Positions 27,011-35,466 are shown, numbered from the stretch's first letter. The stretch is DNA of 46,874 nt from a bacterium (GCA_023246195.1 JAHFIW010000005.1:1-46874); one strand, 5' to 3'. The notes: generated by a model not told the origin, from the sequence alone. Translations and numbers: made by a program.

Positions 27011-29734
27011 ATGGCAAAAAAGACGTCCTTCGCTTCAGCAAAGAACCCTTCGCAGCCAGCCGAAGTTCCGCTGGAAAAAGCCTATGAGTCGCAAGGCGTC
27101 GAGGGCCGAATTTATGCGGCTTGGGAGAAATCCGGATACTTCAATCCGGACAAACTCCCCAGCCAGCTGACCAAAAAAACGGCCAAGCCGTTCACGATAA
27201 TGATGCCGCCGCCGAACCGCACCGGCATTCTTCATGTCGGTCACGCCACGGGCATCGCCTTGCAGGACATCATGATTCGCTTTGAGCGCATGCGAGGCAA
27301 GCGTTCGCTGTGGGTGCCTGGCACCGACCACGCCGCCATCTCCACGCAGGTGAAGGTGGAGCAGATGCTCATCAAGGAAGGCATTAAGAACCCGCGCGTC
27401 GAACTCGGTCGCGAAAAATTCTTGGAGCGCGTCATCGCTTTTGCCGAGGATTCCGGCAAGACCATCGTCAGCCAGACGCGCAGTATGGGCGCCTCATGTG
27501 ACTGGTCGCGCGAGGCGTACACCTTCGACTCGCCGCGCAACGCCGCCGTGGTCGAGATGTTCCGTCGCATGTCCGAGGACGGCATCATCGAGCGCGGTAA
27601 CCGCATCGTCAATTGGGACCCGCAATTCCGCACGACCCTCTCCGACGACGAGGTTCTCACCAAGGAAGTGAAGGCCAAGTTCCTCACGTTTTCATACGAC
27701 AAGAATTTTCCCATCGTCATTTCCACTACGCGTCCCGAAACCAAATTCGGCGATACTGCCGTGGCCGTACATCCCGACGACCCGCGTTACAGGAAGTTCG
27801 TCGGCAAAGCGTACGAGCCGGTCTTTTGCGGCAAGAAACTGCGCATCACGGTCATCGCCGACAAGGCGGTTGATCCCGCTTTCGGTACGGGAGCGCTCGG
27901 CGTCACGCCGGCCCATTCCATGATCGACTCCGAGATGGCCGAACGCCACGGCTTGCCGACGGTGCAGGTCATTGGCGAGGACGGTCGCATGAACGAGACT
28001 GCCGGGCCCGGTTACGCCGGCCTGACGGTCGCGGAGGCGCGCGAAAAAATCGAGAAGTCGCTTGCTGACGCCGGCCTGCTCCAGAAAGTCGAAGAAGTCG
28101 CACAGAACTTGCCCGTGGCGGAACGCGGGGGAGCGCCGGTCGAGCAGCTGCCGATGCAGCAGTGGTTCATTCGCGTGAACAAGCCGTTCAAGCTGCGCCA
28201 GAACACGCTCGGAAAATGGAAGAAGGGTCAGAAGGCCACGTTAAAACAGCTGATGGCTGAGGCCGTGCGCTCCGGTAAGACCGACATCGTCCCCGAACAG
28301 TTCAACAAGGTCTACTTTCATTGGATCAACAACCTCCGCGACTGGTGCATCTCGCGCCAGATTTGGTTCGGGCACCGCGTGCCGGTTTGGTACCGGGGCG
28401 GTGAACAGAAAGTCTCCGACGTTTCGCCGGGCAAGGGCTGGGAGCAGGACCCTGATACGCTCGACACCTGGTTCTCGTCCGGCACATGGACGTTCTCCAC
28501 GCTCGGCTGGCCAAAAAAGACACCGGACCTCAAGGAGTTCCATCCCACCGACGTCCTCGAAACCGGCCGCGACATCATCTTTTTTTGGGTGGCACGCATG
28601 GTGCTGATGTCCACCTATGCCCTAGGAGAAGTGCCGTTCAAGACGGTCTACCTTCACGGTTTGGTGCGCGACGAGCAGGGTCGCAAGATGTCCAAATCGC
28701 TCGGCAACGTCCTCGACCCGCGCGAACTGGCCGGCAAATACGGCACTGACGCCGTGCGCCTGTCGCTCATCATCGGCCTCTCGCCCGGCGCGGACACCAA
28801 GCTCGGCGAAGAGAAGATCGCCTCGTACCGCAACTTCACCAACAAGCTCTGGAACATTTCGCGCTTCATCTTGATGACTACCGGCGGCGTTCATGCGCCG
28901 AAGTCTCGTCCGCTGCCAAAGACTCTCGCGGATACATGGCTGCTCGGTCGCCTCGATGCGACGGTCGCGGCAGTCACGAAAGATTTGGAGACCTTCAGCT
29001 TTTCCCACGCCGGCGAAACGTTGCGTGATTTCACCTGGGGCGACCTCGCCGACTGGTACTTGGAAATCGCCAAGATCGAAGGCGGTAAAGACGCCGTGCT
29101 CTCGTTCGTGCTCGATGCCGTGCTCAAGCTCTGGCATCCGTTCATGCCGTTCGTGACCGAGGAGATCTATCAGCGTGCCTTCATCGGCGGCGCAAAAGCC
29201 AAGAAGGGCGCCGAGTTCCTGATGGTCATGCCATGGCCCAAGGCCAAGAAGTCCGACATGAAGTCGGTCGACAAGGACTTCGGCGTGCTCCGCGACGTCG
29301 TCACGTCGCTTCGTTCCATCCGCGCTACCTACAGGGTTGAGCCCTCCAAGAAGATTGACGCCACGCTGGTCAGCGCCAAGAGCGCCGCGTTGCTCAAAAA
29401 GCATGCCGTCGTCATCGCGAGCCTCGCGCGCGTGGAAAAACTCGATGTTCTCGCCAAAGGCAAACAGCCTGAGAAGACTGTCGGCGACGTGGTCAGCGGC
29501 GTCTCGGTGTTCGTTCCGCTTGGAGCGCTCGTCGATATGGGCGCCGAACGCGAACGCCTCGCCAAGGAGCTGGCCGAAATCGAGAAGTACGTCGAGTCTC
29601 TCGGACGCAAACTGGAAAATGCCGATTTCGTAAGTCGGGCGCCGGCACAAGTCGTGACGGGCGAGCGCGAGAAGCTCGCTGCCGCCAAGGACAAGGCCGC
29701 GAAGATCAAGGAACAGATTGCGGCGTTGGAATAA
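27011..29734 (+). CDS. valS: Valine--tRNA ligase
   Basis: 907 residues from the ATG at 27011; a TTG six codons upstream is unlikely given the promoter position. Class Ia synthetase charging tRNA-Val. The HIGH region reads PPPNRTGILHVGHATG (~residue 65), the editing domain follows (TTRPETKFGDTAVAVHP, GTGALGVTPAHS), the KMSKS motif is GRKMSKSLGN (~559), and the C-terminal coiled coil (LAKELAEIEKYVESLGRKLE) is the Val-specific tRNA-binding arm. An N-terminal Lys/Ser-rich extension of ~20 residues is present. Monocistronic. Two tRNA-Val genes (24102, 35604) lie in the same window. Confidence 0.98.
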   Translation: MAKKTSFASAKNPSQPAEVPLEKAYESQGVEGRIYAAWEKSGYFNPDKLPSQLTKKTAKPFTIMMPPPNRTGILHVGHATGIALQDIMIRFERMRGKRSLWVPGTDHAAISTQVKVEQMLIKEGIKNPRVELGREKFLERVIAFAEDSGKTIVSQTRSMGASCDWSREAYTFDSPRNAAVVEMFRRMSEDGIIERGNRIVNWDPQFRTTLSDDEVLTKEVKAKFLTFSYDKNFPIVISTTRPETKFGDTAVAVHPDDPRYRKFVGKAYEPVFCGKKLRITVIADKAVDPAFGTGALGVTPAHSMIDSEMAERHGLPTVQVIGEDGRMNETAGPGYAGLTVAEAREKIEKSLADAGLLQKVEEVAQNLPVAERGGAPVEQLPMQQWFIRVNKPFKLRQNTLGKWKKGQKATLKQLMAEAVRSGKTDIVPEQFNKVYFHWINNLRDWCISRQIWFGHRVPVWYRGGEQKVSDVSPGKGWEQDPDTLDTWFSSGTWTFSTLGWPKKTPDLKEFHPTDVLETGRDIIFFWVARMVLMSTYALGEVPFKTVYLHGLVRDEQGRKMSKSLGNVLDPRELAGKYGTDAVRLSLIIGLSPGADTKLGEEKIASYRNFTNKLWNISRFILMTTGGVHAPKSRPLPKTLADTWLLGRLDATVAAVTKDLETFSFSHAGETLRDFTWGDLADWYLEIAKIEGGKDAVLSFVLDAVLKLWHPFMPFVTEEIYQRAFIGGAKAKKGAEFLMVMPWPKAKKSDMKSVDKDFGVLRDVVTSLRSIRATYRVEPSKKIDATLVSAKSAALLKKHAVVIASLARVEKLDVLAKGKQPEKTVGDVVSGVSVFVPLGALVDMGAERERLAKELAEIEKYVESLGRKLENADFVSRAPAQVVTGEREKLAAAKDKAAKIKEQIAALE

Positions 29735-29753
29735 GAAGAATTGCGGAAAAAGA

Positions 29754-29786
29754 AAAAACCGATCGGCCTTGCCGGTCGGTTTTGTT
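29754..29786 (+). terminator. Terminator of valS
   Basis: Stem AAACCGATCGGC/GCCGGTCGGTTT (one mismatch) with loop CTT, followed by TGTTTT. Confidence 0.88.
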
Positions 29787-29845
29787 TTGAGGGGTTTTTG
29801 TCGAGGCGACTTTGCGGCGCATGCCTCAAAATATCCAAGCTATCA

Positions 29846-29873
29846 TTGACAAAAGTCGATTTTCTGCTACCCT
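29846..29873 (+). promoter_or_regulatory. Promoter of the 202-residue orphan gene
   Basis: TTGACA (followed by AAA), 16-bp spacer, TACCCT preceded by TGC. The sequence is very like the promoter at 30598. Confidence 0.65.
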
Positions 29874-29908
29874 CGACTGACGAAACGCTCCTTTGAAAGG
29901 ACAATGAC

Positions 29909-30517
29909 ATGGACACGACGACAAGCGCCGTACGGACACTCTTGGTTTCTCGCGTGCCGCGCGACGGACAACGCGGCGAGGCCCTCATTTCCATGACCGT
30001 GGAGATGACTGCATCCGCCCTGCGCGGCACAAAGGCAAAGGCATTGAGTTCCATTCGCGACGACGTGCAAAAGGCCGTCCTCGCATCGACCGGATGCCGC
30101 GTCGAGAGGACGATCATGGATGACCCCAGGGAGCGGTTTACGCGGGTCGCCTATGGCGCGGACTATGCTGACTCCCTCGCCTTTCGCCTTAGGGAGAGGC
30201 ACTGGCCGCTTCTCGAGTCCGGTCTCGTCAAGGCATACGGCAATGCCTGGGGATCGGCCAAGGACGAGGTCTGGAACGCGCTCCTCACCGACGCCCGACC
30301 TTCTGGACTTACGGCCTGGACCGACGCGAATGAAGCCCCGCAGAACACGCCGGGCGAGAACCTGCTCACTGCGCTCTTCTACTTCGTCTCCTTCGCCACG
30401 CTTGGCGACGGCAACGGCATGGAATCGCTCGTGAACCTCGTCCGCCTGCTTCCCTCCGTCGTTCCCATCGGCGAATGGCGACACGGCAGCGGCCACTGGC
30501 TGGTTGCCCTGCGCTGA
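29909..30517 (+). CDS. Orphan protein, 202 residues
   Basis: Not recognised. The ATG at 29909 has AAAGGACA upstream in a leader with CTCCTTTGAAAGGA. No signal peptide and no convincing membrane helix; a mixed alpha/beta soluble protein is likely. The N-terminal half has an alternating beta pattern (VRTLLVSRVPRDG, EALISMTVEM). The second half includes RHWPLLESGLVKAYG, a hydrophobic segment LLTALFYFVSFATLG and GHWLVAL at the C-terminus. Base usage is like its neighbours. Promoter and terminator are both well formed, so expression is likely and it is probably a real gene. Confidence 0.75.
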   Translation: MDTTTSAVRTLLVSRVPRDGQRGEALISMTVEMTASALRGTKAKALSSIRDDVQKAVLASTGCRVERTIMDDPRERFTRVAYGADYADSLAFRLRERHWPLLESGLVKAYGNAWGSAKDEVWNALLTDARPSGLTAWTDANEAPQNTPGENLLTALFYFVSFATLGDGNGMESLVNLVRLLPSVVPIGEWRHGSGHWLVALR

Positions 30518-30525
30518 AACGGTAA

Positions 30526-30551
30526 GAGCCCCGTCATCGGGGTTCTTTTTT
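30526..30551 (+). terminator. Terminator of the orphan gene
   Basis: GAGCCCCG/CGGGGTTC with loop TCAT, then six T. Confidence 0.9.
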
Positions 30552-30597
30552 AATGAGAGTTTCGCGTAAAATAGGAAAAAACTAAATCATTAAACCA

Positions 30598-30626
30598 TTG
30601 ACAAAAGCCGGTTTTTGTGCTATATT
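30598..30626 (+). promoter_or_regulatory. Near-consensus promoter of a small ORF
   Basis: TTGACA (followed by AAA), 17-bp spacer, TATATT preceded by TGC. Confidence 0.85.
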
Positions 30627-30667
30627 GAGCCTATTAAGGTCACTCGCGGCCTTAAATAAGGAATGCA

Positions 30668-30808
30668 ATGAACGTTTTTGTCGAATGTGGCATCACCGTC
30701 CTGATCGTTTTCAGTCCGCTGATCTTTTCAGCGCTTGCCCTCGGCGTGGCCGAGGTCGTTTGGAAGGTGTACAACCGCAGGCTCTGCCTTGCGAAGAACA
30801 AACGGTAG
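30668..30808 (+). CDS. Small single-pass membrane protein, 46 residues
   Basis: A 46-codon ORF with a strong promoter (30598-30626), AAGGA five bases before the ATG and a hairpin after the stop. The product has one hydrophobic segment, ITVLIVFSPLIFSALALGVA (residues ~9-28), then a basic tail (YNRRLCLAKNKR), so an N-out, C-in single-pass protein is plausible. Two cysteines are present. No family recognised. The coincidence of promoter, ribosome binding site, helix and terminator supports a real gene. Confidence 0.72.
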   Translation: MNVFVECGITVLIVFSPLIFSALALGVAEVVWKVYNRRLCLAKNKR

Positions 30809-30826
30809 ACGCAAGTCTCCTTTTCG

Positions 30827-30857
30827 AAACCGCTCCCTCTTGGTTGAGCGGTTTTGT
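30827..30857 (+). terminator. Terminator of the small membrane protein gene
   Basis: AAACCGCTC/GAGCGGTTT with a 10-nt loop and a short T-tract. Confidence 0.75.
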
Positions 30858-30884
30858 AATTCCCGCGAGTCCGCTCGGCGTCTC

Positions 30885-30913
30885 TTTCCAAAATCGCACT
30901 TTTTCGTTACATT
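30885..30913 (+). promoter_or_regulatory. Possible promoter of tyrS-argS (near-leaderless)
   Basis: TTTCCA, 17-bp spacer, TACATT. The -10 ends nine bases before the tyrS ATG. Confidence 0.4.
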
Positions 30914-30922
30914 TTCTTCGTT

Positions 30923-32134
30923 ATGTCTGTCTCCACTGACCCAAAGAAAATCGAAGAGCTGCTGACTCGCCGCGTCGCCGATGCCGTGGTGCTTGATTCG
31001 CTTCGCAAGAAGCTGGAATCCGGAAAAGTGTTGCGCATCAAGTTCGGTGCGGACCCTACCAGCCCGGACCTGCACATCGGTCACGCCGTGCCCATCAAGA
31101 AATTGCGCGAGTTCCAGGAGCTCGGTCACAAGGTGGTCTTCCTCATCGGCGATTACACCGCCCGCGTCGGCGACCCTTCCGGCAAGTCCAAGACTCGCCC
31201 GATGCTTTCCGACGAGGACGTGAAGAAGAACGCCGAAACATATTTTGCGCAGGTGGGAAAAATTCTCGATCTCGAAAAGACCGAGATACGGTGGAACGGG
31301 GAGTGGTTTTCCAAGATGACCTTTGCCGACATCCTTAAGCTCGCCGGCCAGTTCACCGTCGCGCGCATGATCGAGCGCGACGACTTCGCCAACCGCTTGC
31401 GCGAAGGCACGGACGTGCACATGCACGAACTGTTCTATCCGATGATGCAGGCCTACGACTCCATCATGCTCGACGCCGACGTGGAAATCGGCGGCACCGA
31501 CCAGCGCTTCAACATCCTGGCCGGACGCGACTTGCAGCGTAAAATGGGCAAACCGGAGCAGGATTGCCTGTTCCTCGGCCCCATTCTCGTGGGTACTGAC
31601 GGCGTAAAGAAGATGTCCAAGTCGCTCGGAAACTACATCGGCCTGACCGACGCGCCAGATGACATGTTCGGCAAAGTCATGTCGATTCCCGACGCCGCCA
31701 TGTGGGACTGGTTCGCATTGACGACGGACGTCCCGCACGCCGAGTTCCACGCCATGCGCGACGCGTGCGCTCTCGGCGACATGAACCCTCGCGACGCCAA
31801 GGTGCGCCTGGCCAAGGAAATCATCGCGCAGTATCACTCCGCCGCCGCTGCCGATGTCGCAGAACAGAACTTCATCAGCTTGTTCCAGAAGAAAGAAATC
31901 CCCGAGGACATCGCGGAGATCGCGGTTATGGGCGGTGAGCGCACGCTCATCGACCTGCTTGTGGAGACCGACCTGTGCGCCTCGAAGAGCGACGCGCGCC
32001 GTCAGATTGTACAGGGTGGCGTGAAGGTCGATGACATGGCGGTCACCGACATCGCGCTGACCGTTGCCGTCGGCAAGACTCCGGTGTTGATCCAGAAAGG
32101 CAAACGCCATTTCGTGAAGATTCGGGCGAAATAA
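30923..32134 (+). CDS. tyrS: Tyrosine--tRNA ligase
   Basis: 403 residues. Class Ic synthetase charging tRNA-Tyr. The HIGH motif is in GADPTSPDLHIGHA (~residue 49), followed by FLIGDYTARVGDPSGKSKTR as in TyrZ-type enzymes. The tyrosine pocket region MQAYDSIMLDADVEIGGTDQ is present, KMSKS is KKMSKSLGNYIG (~230), and a C-terminal S4 domain (~340-403, SDARRQIVQGGVKVD) binds tRNA. No Shine-Dalgarno precedes the ATG. argS follows after 11 bases, so the two synthetases are co-transcribed. Confidence 0.97.
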   Translation: MSVSTDPKKIEELLTRRVADAVVLDSLRKKLESGKVLRIKFGADPTSPDLHIGHAVPIKKLREFQELGHKVVFLIGDYTARVGDPSGKSKTRPMLSDEDVKKNAETYFAQVGKILDLEKTEIRWNGEWFSKMTFADILKLAGQFTVARMIERDDFANRLREGTDVHMHELFYPMMQAYDSIMLDADVEIGGTDQRFNILAGRDLQRKMGKPEQDCLFLGPILVGTDGVKKMSKSLGNYIGLTDAPDDMFGKVMSIPDAAMWDWFALTTDVPHAEFHAMRDACALGDMNPRDAKVRLAKEIIAQYHSAAAADVAEQNFISLFQKKEIPEDIAEIAVMGGERTLIDLLVETDLCASKSDARRQIVQGGVKVDDMAVTDIALTVAVGKTPVLIQKGKRHFVKIRAK

Positions 32135-32145
32135 CAGATGTGCAA

Positions 32146-33870
32146 ATGTACACTCTCGATAAGGCGAAAAAAGAGGTAATCGACGCGCTGTTCTCGGCGT
32201 TGCCGCCAGACTCCGACGTCTCGGACACCGACCTCTCTCGCCCGCCCCAAGCGGACATGGGCGATTTGTCGTTCCCGTGCTTCGGCCTGGCCAAGGCGCT
32301 TAAGGGAAATCCCGCGGCTATTGCCAAGGATGTGGCAGCGAAGATTACGCCGTCGGGACTTGTCGGCGAAGTTCGCGCCGTCGGCCCCTACGTCAATTTC
32401 TTCTTCAATAAGAAAGCCTTCGCCACGAGCGTTCTCGAAGACGTCCTCGGTCACGTCAACAAATACGGTGATGCGCCGCGCAACGGCGAGCAGGCGCTGC
32501 TTGAGTACGGCTCCGTGAACACGCACAAGGAAGTGCATGTCGGTCATTTGCTGAACGTTTCGCTCGGGTTGTCGATCGGACGGCTGATGAACGCGGCCGG
32601 CACCAAGGTCGTACACGTGAAGTACATCGGTGACGTCGGCGCCCACGTGGCCAAGTGGCTGTGGTATTACGACAAGGTCCGTCGCGGCGAAGTCGCCGGT
32701 CGCACCACGCTGACCGAACACAGCGAGATGGTGCAGTTCGGCAAAATCTACACCGAAGCCACGCTGCTGGCCGAGTCCGACGAGGAAAAGTACAAGCCGG
32801 AAATTTCGGCGGTGCTGAAAAAGTTAGAAGCGCATGATCCCGAATGGGGAGATTTGTGGAACCGCACGCGCGAATCCTGCCTGACGCAGATCAACGCGCT
32901 CTTTGCCGAGCTCGGCATCCATTTTTCACGTACGTATCTCGAATCCGAAGTCGAAGGCCCCGGCAAGGAACTGGTAAAAGAGCTTCTTGCCAAAGGCATC
33001 GCCAAAGAAGGCGAAAAGGGCGCGATTATCGTGGATTCGGAAGCCGAAGATCTCGACGTTTTCCTCGTGCTCAAGTCCGACGGGACCGCGCTGTATTCCA
33101 CCAAAGAGCTGGCTCTCGCGGGTCTCAAGTTCCGCGAGTATCCTGAAACCTCGCGAAGCCTGCATGTGGTCGACAATCGCCAGTCGCTGTACTTCAAGCA
33201 ATTTTTCGCGACTTTGAAAAAACTCGGCTTCGACAAGCCGATGGTTCACGTCAGTCATGACTTCGTGACGCTGTCCGAGGGCGCAATGTCCTCTCGTAAG
33301 GGCAACATCATCACGTATGAGGATTTCCGCGACCAGATGAAAGCCATGGTTTTAGAAGAGACCGCCAAGCGGCATGCGGATTGGGACGAGGACAAGGTCA
33401 GCAAGACCGTCTGGATGATTGCCGAGGGCGCCATGAAGTTCGGCATGCTCAAGCAGGACACCGACCGCCCTCTCACCTTCGACATGGCCGCGGCGCTTTC
33501 GTTCGACGGGTTCACCGGTCCGTACGTTCAGTACGCCCATGCGCGTCTTTCCACCATCCTCGCCAAGGCGGAAGGGGAGACCGTCTCAGTCTGTTCTGCC
33601 GTAGACGACCCCAAAGAGTTCGCCTTGTTGCGCATGGTCGCGGATTTGCCGCAGGCCGCGCTCATCGCCGCTCGAGACTTCCGCCCGTCCCTCGTCGCGC
33701 AATACCTGTTCGAGCTTGCGCAGGCCTCGAACGAATTTTATCGCGACGTGCCGGTGCTCTCCGCCGATCCCGGTGACCGTGCGCGCCGTCTGGCCGTCAT
33801 CGCCGCCGCGCGCGTCGCGCTGGCCAACGGACTTTTCCTGCTGGGCATACGCGCTCCGGAGGAGATGTAG
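32146..33870 (+). CDS. argS: Arginine--tRNA ligase
   Basis: 574 residues from the ATG at 32146 (a GTG two codons earlier is possible). Class Ia synthetase charging tRNA-Arg. An N-terminal Add-1 domain (~1-110), the HIGH-equivalent NTHKEVHVGHLLN (~residue 131), the Arg-pocket and catalytic fold (DVGAHVAKW, VVDNRQSLYFKQ), MSSRKGNIITYED (~380), and a C-terminal DALR anticodon-binding domain with GPYVQYAHARLSTIL. The usual SANPTxPxHxGH is here GSVNTHKEVHVGH, a recognised variant. It is second in the operon with tyrS and ends at a strong terminator. Confidence 0.96.
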   Translation: MYTLDKAKKEVIDALFSALPPDSDVSDTDLSRPPQADMGDLSFPCFGLAKALKGNPAAIAKDVAAKITPSGLVGEVRAVGPYVNFFFNKKAFATSVLEDVLGHVNKYGDAPRNGEQALLEYGSVNTHKEVHVGHLLNVSLGLSIGRLMNAAGTKVVHVKYIGDVGAHVAKWLWYYDKVRRGEVAGRTTLTEHSEMVQFGKIYTEATLLAESDEEKYKPEISAVLKKLEAHDPEWGDLWNRTRESCLTQINALFAELGIHFSRTYLESEVEGPGKELVKELLAKGIAKEGEKGAIIVDSEAEDLDVFLVLKSDGTALYSTKELALAGLKFREYPETSRSLHVVDNRQSLYFKQFFATLKKLGFDKPMVHVSHDFVTLSEGAMSSRKGNIITYEDFRDQMKAMVLEETAKRHADWDEDKVSKTVWMIAEGAMKFGMLKQDTDRPLTFDMAAALSFDGFTGPYVQYAHARLSTILAKAEGETVSVCSAVDDPKEFALLRMVADLPQAALIAARDFRPSLVAQYLFELAQASNEFYRDVPVLSADPGDRARRLAVIAAARVALANGLFLLGIRAPEEM

Positions 33871-33874
33871 GGTG

Positions 33875-33905
33875 AAAGGCCTCTCGATCGACGGGAGGCC
33901 TTTTT
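33875..33905 (+). terminator. Terminator of tyrS-argS
   Basis: AAGGCCTC/GAGGCCTT stem with an 11-nt loop and a T5 tract. Confidence 0.85.
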
Positions 33906-33914
33906 GCTTCTTTT

Positions 33915-33942
33915 TTGACACCCGGTGGCGCATTGTTATAAT
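33915..33942 (+). promoter_or_regulatory. Consensus promoter of bactofilin gene
   Basis: TTGACA, 16-bp spacer, TATAAT: both boxes are perfect. The leader is about 60 nt. Confidence 0.88.
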
Positions 33943-34008
33943 CATCCCGTCTAACACCATTTCCCACAGGGCGTCTCTTCCGAGCCGCATGCATGGGCGC
34001 TTGTCACT

Positions 34009-34488
34009 ATGTTTCAAAAGAACACGTCGTCGGATCGCGAAATCGGCGGAGCGCATGAGCCAGAAACAGTTATCGCCGCTTCGGTGAAGGTCGAAGGTGA
34101 CTTTCAGAGCCAGGGCAACATCCTCATCGAAGGCGTTGTCGAGGGCAGCCTCAAGACCGAGCGCGATCTTCGCGTGGGCGAGCGCGCCCGCATTTCGGCA
34201 GACGTGGTCGCTGCCAACGCCGTCATTGCCGGTGAAGTGCGCGGCAACCTCGTCGTGAACGAGCGCCTCGAGCTTGAGCCGACCGCCCGCATCATGGGTG
34301 ACGTCCGCACCAAGGTTCTCGTCGTCGCCAGCGGCGCGACCATCAACGGCAAGATCGTCATGGGTACGGAGGCCGTGTCGGCTCCGGCAGAGGAACGCAA
34401 GGGACGTGCCAGCGGCGCCAAGATCGCGGCAGAGATCGCCAAGGCCGAAGAGGAAAAGAGCCTCGCGCCGTTCCTTATCCGCAGCTAG
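34009..34488 (+). CDS. Bactofilin
   Basis: 159 residues. Bactofilins are small beta-helical cytoskeletal proteins that polymerise at membranes and organise shape, division or surface structures. The core (~residues 20-118) is a repeated short-strand pattern: VKVEGDFQSQGNILIEGVVE, ISADVVAANAVIAGEVRG, LELEPTARIMGDVRT and VASGATINGKIVMG. Flanking N- and C-terminal tails are charged and disordered, as is typical. The perfect consensus promoter suggests high expression. A DAGK-like gene follows after 22 bases in the same transcript. Confidence 0.92.
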   Translation: MFQKNTSSDREIGGAHEPETVIAASVKVEGDFQSQGNILIEGVVEGSLKTERDLRVGERARISADVVAANAVIAGEVRGNLVVNERLELEPTARIMGDVRTKVLVVASGATINGKIVMGTEAVSAPAEERKGRASGAKIAAEIAKAEEEKSLAPFLIRS

Positions 34489-34510
34489 ACTAAGGGAGTC
34501 TCACACTTCG

Positions 34511-35311
34511 ATGTACTACTACATCTACGACTCGTTTCTCTCCGATAAGAAATACGAACGCGTCATCGCGACTGTCGAGACGCGGTTGACGGATTTGGGT
34601 ATCTCCGGAAAGATCGGTCGTCTTACGCCGTTTACGAATGCGCGAGGACTCATTCGTGACGAGGTGCGTCGCGGCGTGCAGACCATCGTGGTGGTGGGCA
34701 ATGACGAGACCGTGGCCAAGGTGGTCGGAGGCATCGACGACGCCAAGATCACGCTGGGCTTCATTCCCATCGGCCACGGAACGATGATAGCTCGCTCGCT
34801 TGGCATTCCCGAGGGTGAAGAGGCCTGCGATGTCCTGTCGCGTCGCGTCACCCAGAAGATTGACCTTGGTTCCGTGAACGGTCATCTGTTCTTGTCGCAG
34901 GTGCGGATGCCGGGAGGAAAAGTTACCATCGAGAGCGAGGGGAAGTTCCGTATCACCTCAATGGTGGAGGATTGCGAGATCATCGTGAGCAACATGCGCC
35001 TCTCGGAAGAAGGCGTCGTCGCAGAGTCAGGAAAGAAGGCCTCGGAATCGACTGGGTACTCGGTGGGCGATCCGATGGACGGCTGGCTCGATGCGCTGAT
35101 CACGTCAAAGTCCAGTTCGCTGCTGTCGAGGTTCCGGGGCCTCAGCGGAATAGAACGCTCGGTGATCCCCACAAGGAGGCTCTCGCTGACCAGCGAAGAA
35201 CCCATCGCCATAGAGGCAGATGGCCGTCATTTCAGCGCCAACGTGGTTTCGATCGAAATCGCTCCGGATCGCCTCAAGGTCATCACTGGCCGCGAGCGAG
35301 TGTTCGCCTAG
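34511..35311 (+). CDS. Diacylglycerol/lipid-kinase-like protein with altered nucleotide motif
   Basis: 266 residues from the ATG at 34511. The frame is open upstream through the bactofilin gene, but residues before this Met are a shadow. It resembles the DAGK catalytic (LCB5/YegS) family, which phosphorylates lipids or sphingoid bases. The usual GGDGTxxEV is VVVGNDETVAKVVGGI, and the usual PLGTGNDFAR is IPIGHGTMIARSLGIP. The region after it resembles the family's C-terminal beta-sandwich (EEPIAIEADGRHF). With the glycine-rich loop altered, kinase activity is doubtful. It is co-transcribed with bactofilin. Function is inferred only by likeness. Confidence 0.78.
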   Translation: MYYYIYDSFLSDKKYERVIATVETRLTDLGISGKIGRLTPFTNARGLIRDEVRRGVQTIVVVGNDETVAKVVGGIDDAKITLGFIPIGHGTMIARSLGIPEGEEACDVLSRRVTQKIDLGSVNGHLFLSQVRMPGGKVTIESEGKFRITSMVEDCEIIVSNMRLSEEGVVAESGKKASESTGYSVGDPMDGWLDALITSKSSSLLSRFRGLSGIERSVIPTRRLSLTSEEPIAIEADGRHFSANVVSIEIAPDRLKVITGRERVFA

Positions 35312-35331
35312 GGTTCAAGGGCCTAAGGGGC

Positions 35332-35360
35332 TTGATATATTTCCAGGCCAGTAGTACTCT
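35332..35360 (+). promoter_or_regulatory. Promoter of tRNA-Leu(GAG)
   Basis: TTGATA, 17-bp spacer, TACTCT. Confidence 0.6.
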
Positions 35361-35377
35361 ATTTTCACATCAAACAT

Positions 35378-35464
35378 GCGGTCGTGGCGAAACTGGCAGA
35401 CGCACCACTTTGAGGGGGTGGCGGGGGCAACCTCGTGAGGGTTCAAATCCCTCCGACCGCACCA
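35378..35464 (+). tRNA. tRNA-Leu (anticodon GAG)
   Basis: Class II, 87 nt with encoded CCA. Acceptor GCGGTCG/CGACCGC; anticodon stem CCACT/GGTGG (one T-G pair) around loop TTGAGGG gives GAG; long variable arm; T-loop with TTCAAAT. It reads CUC/CUU. Confidence 0.96.
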
Positions 35465-35466
35465 GA

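Noticed and set aside
30728-32110. A 460-codon minus-strand frame over tyrS
   Set aside because: Antisense shadow; tyrS motifs are unambiguous.
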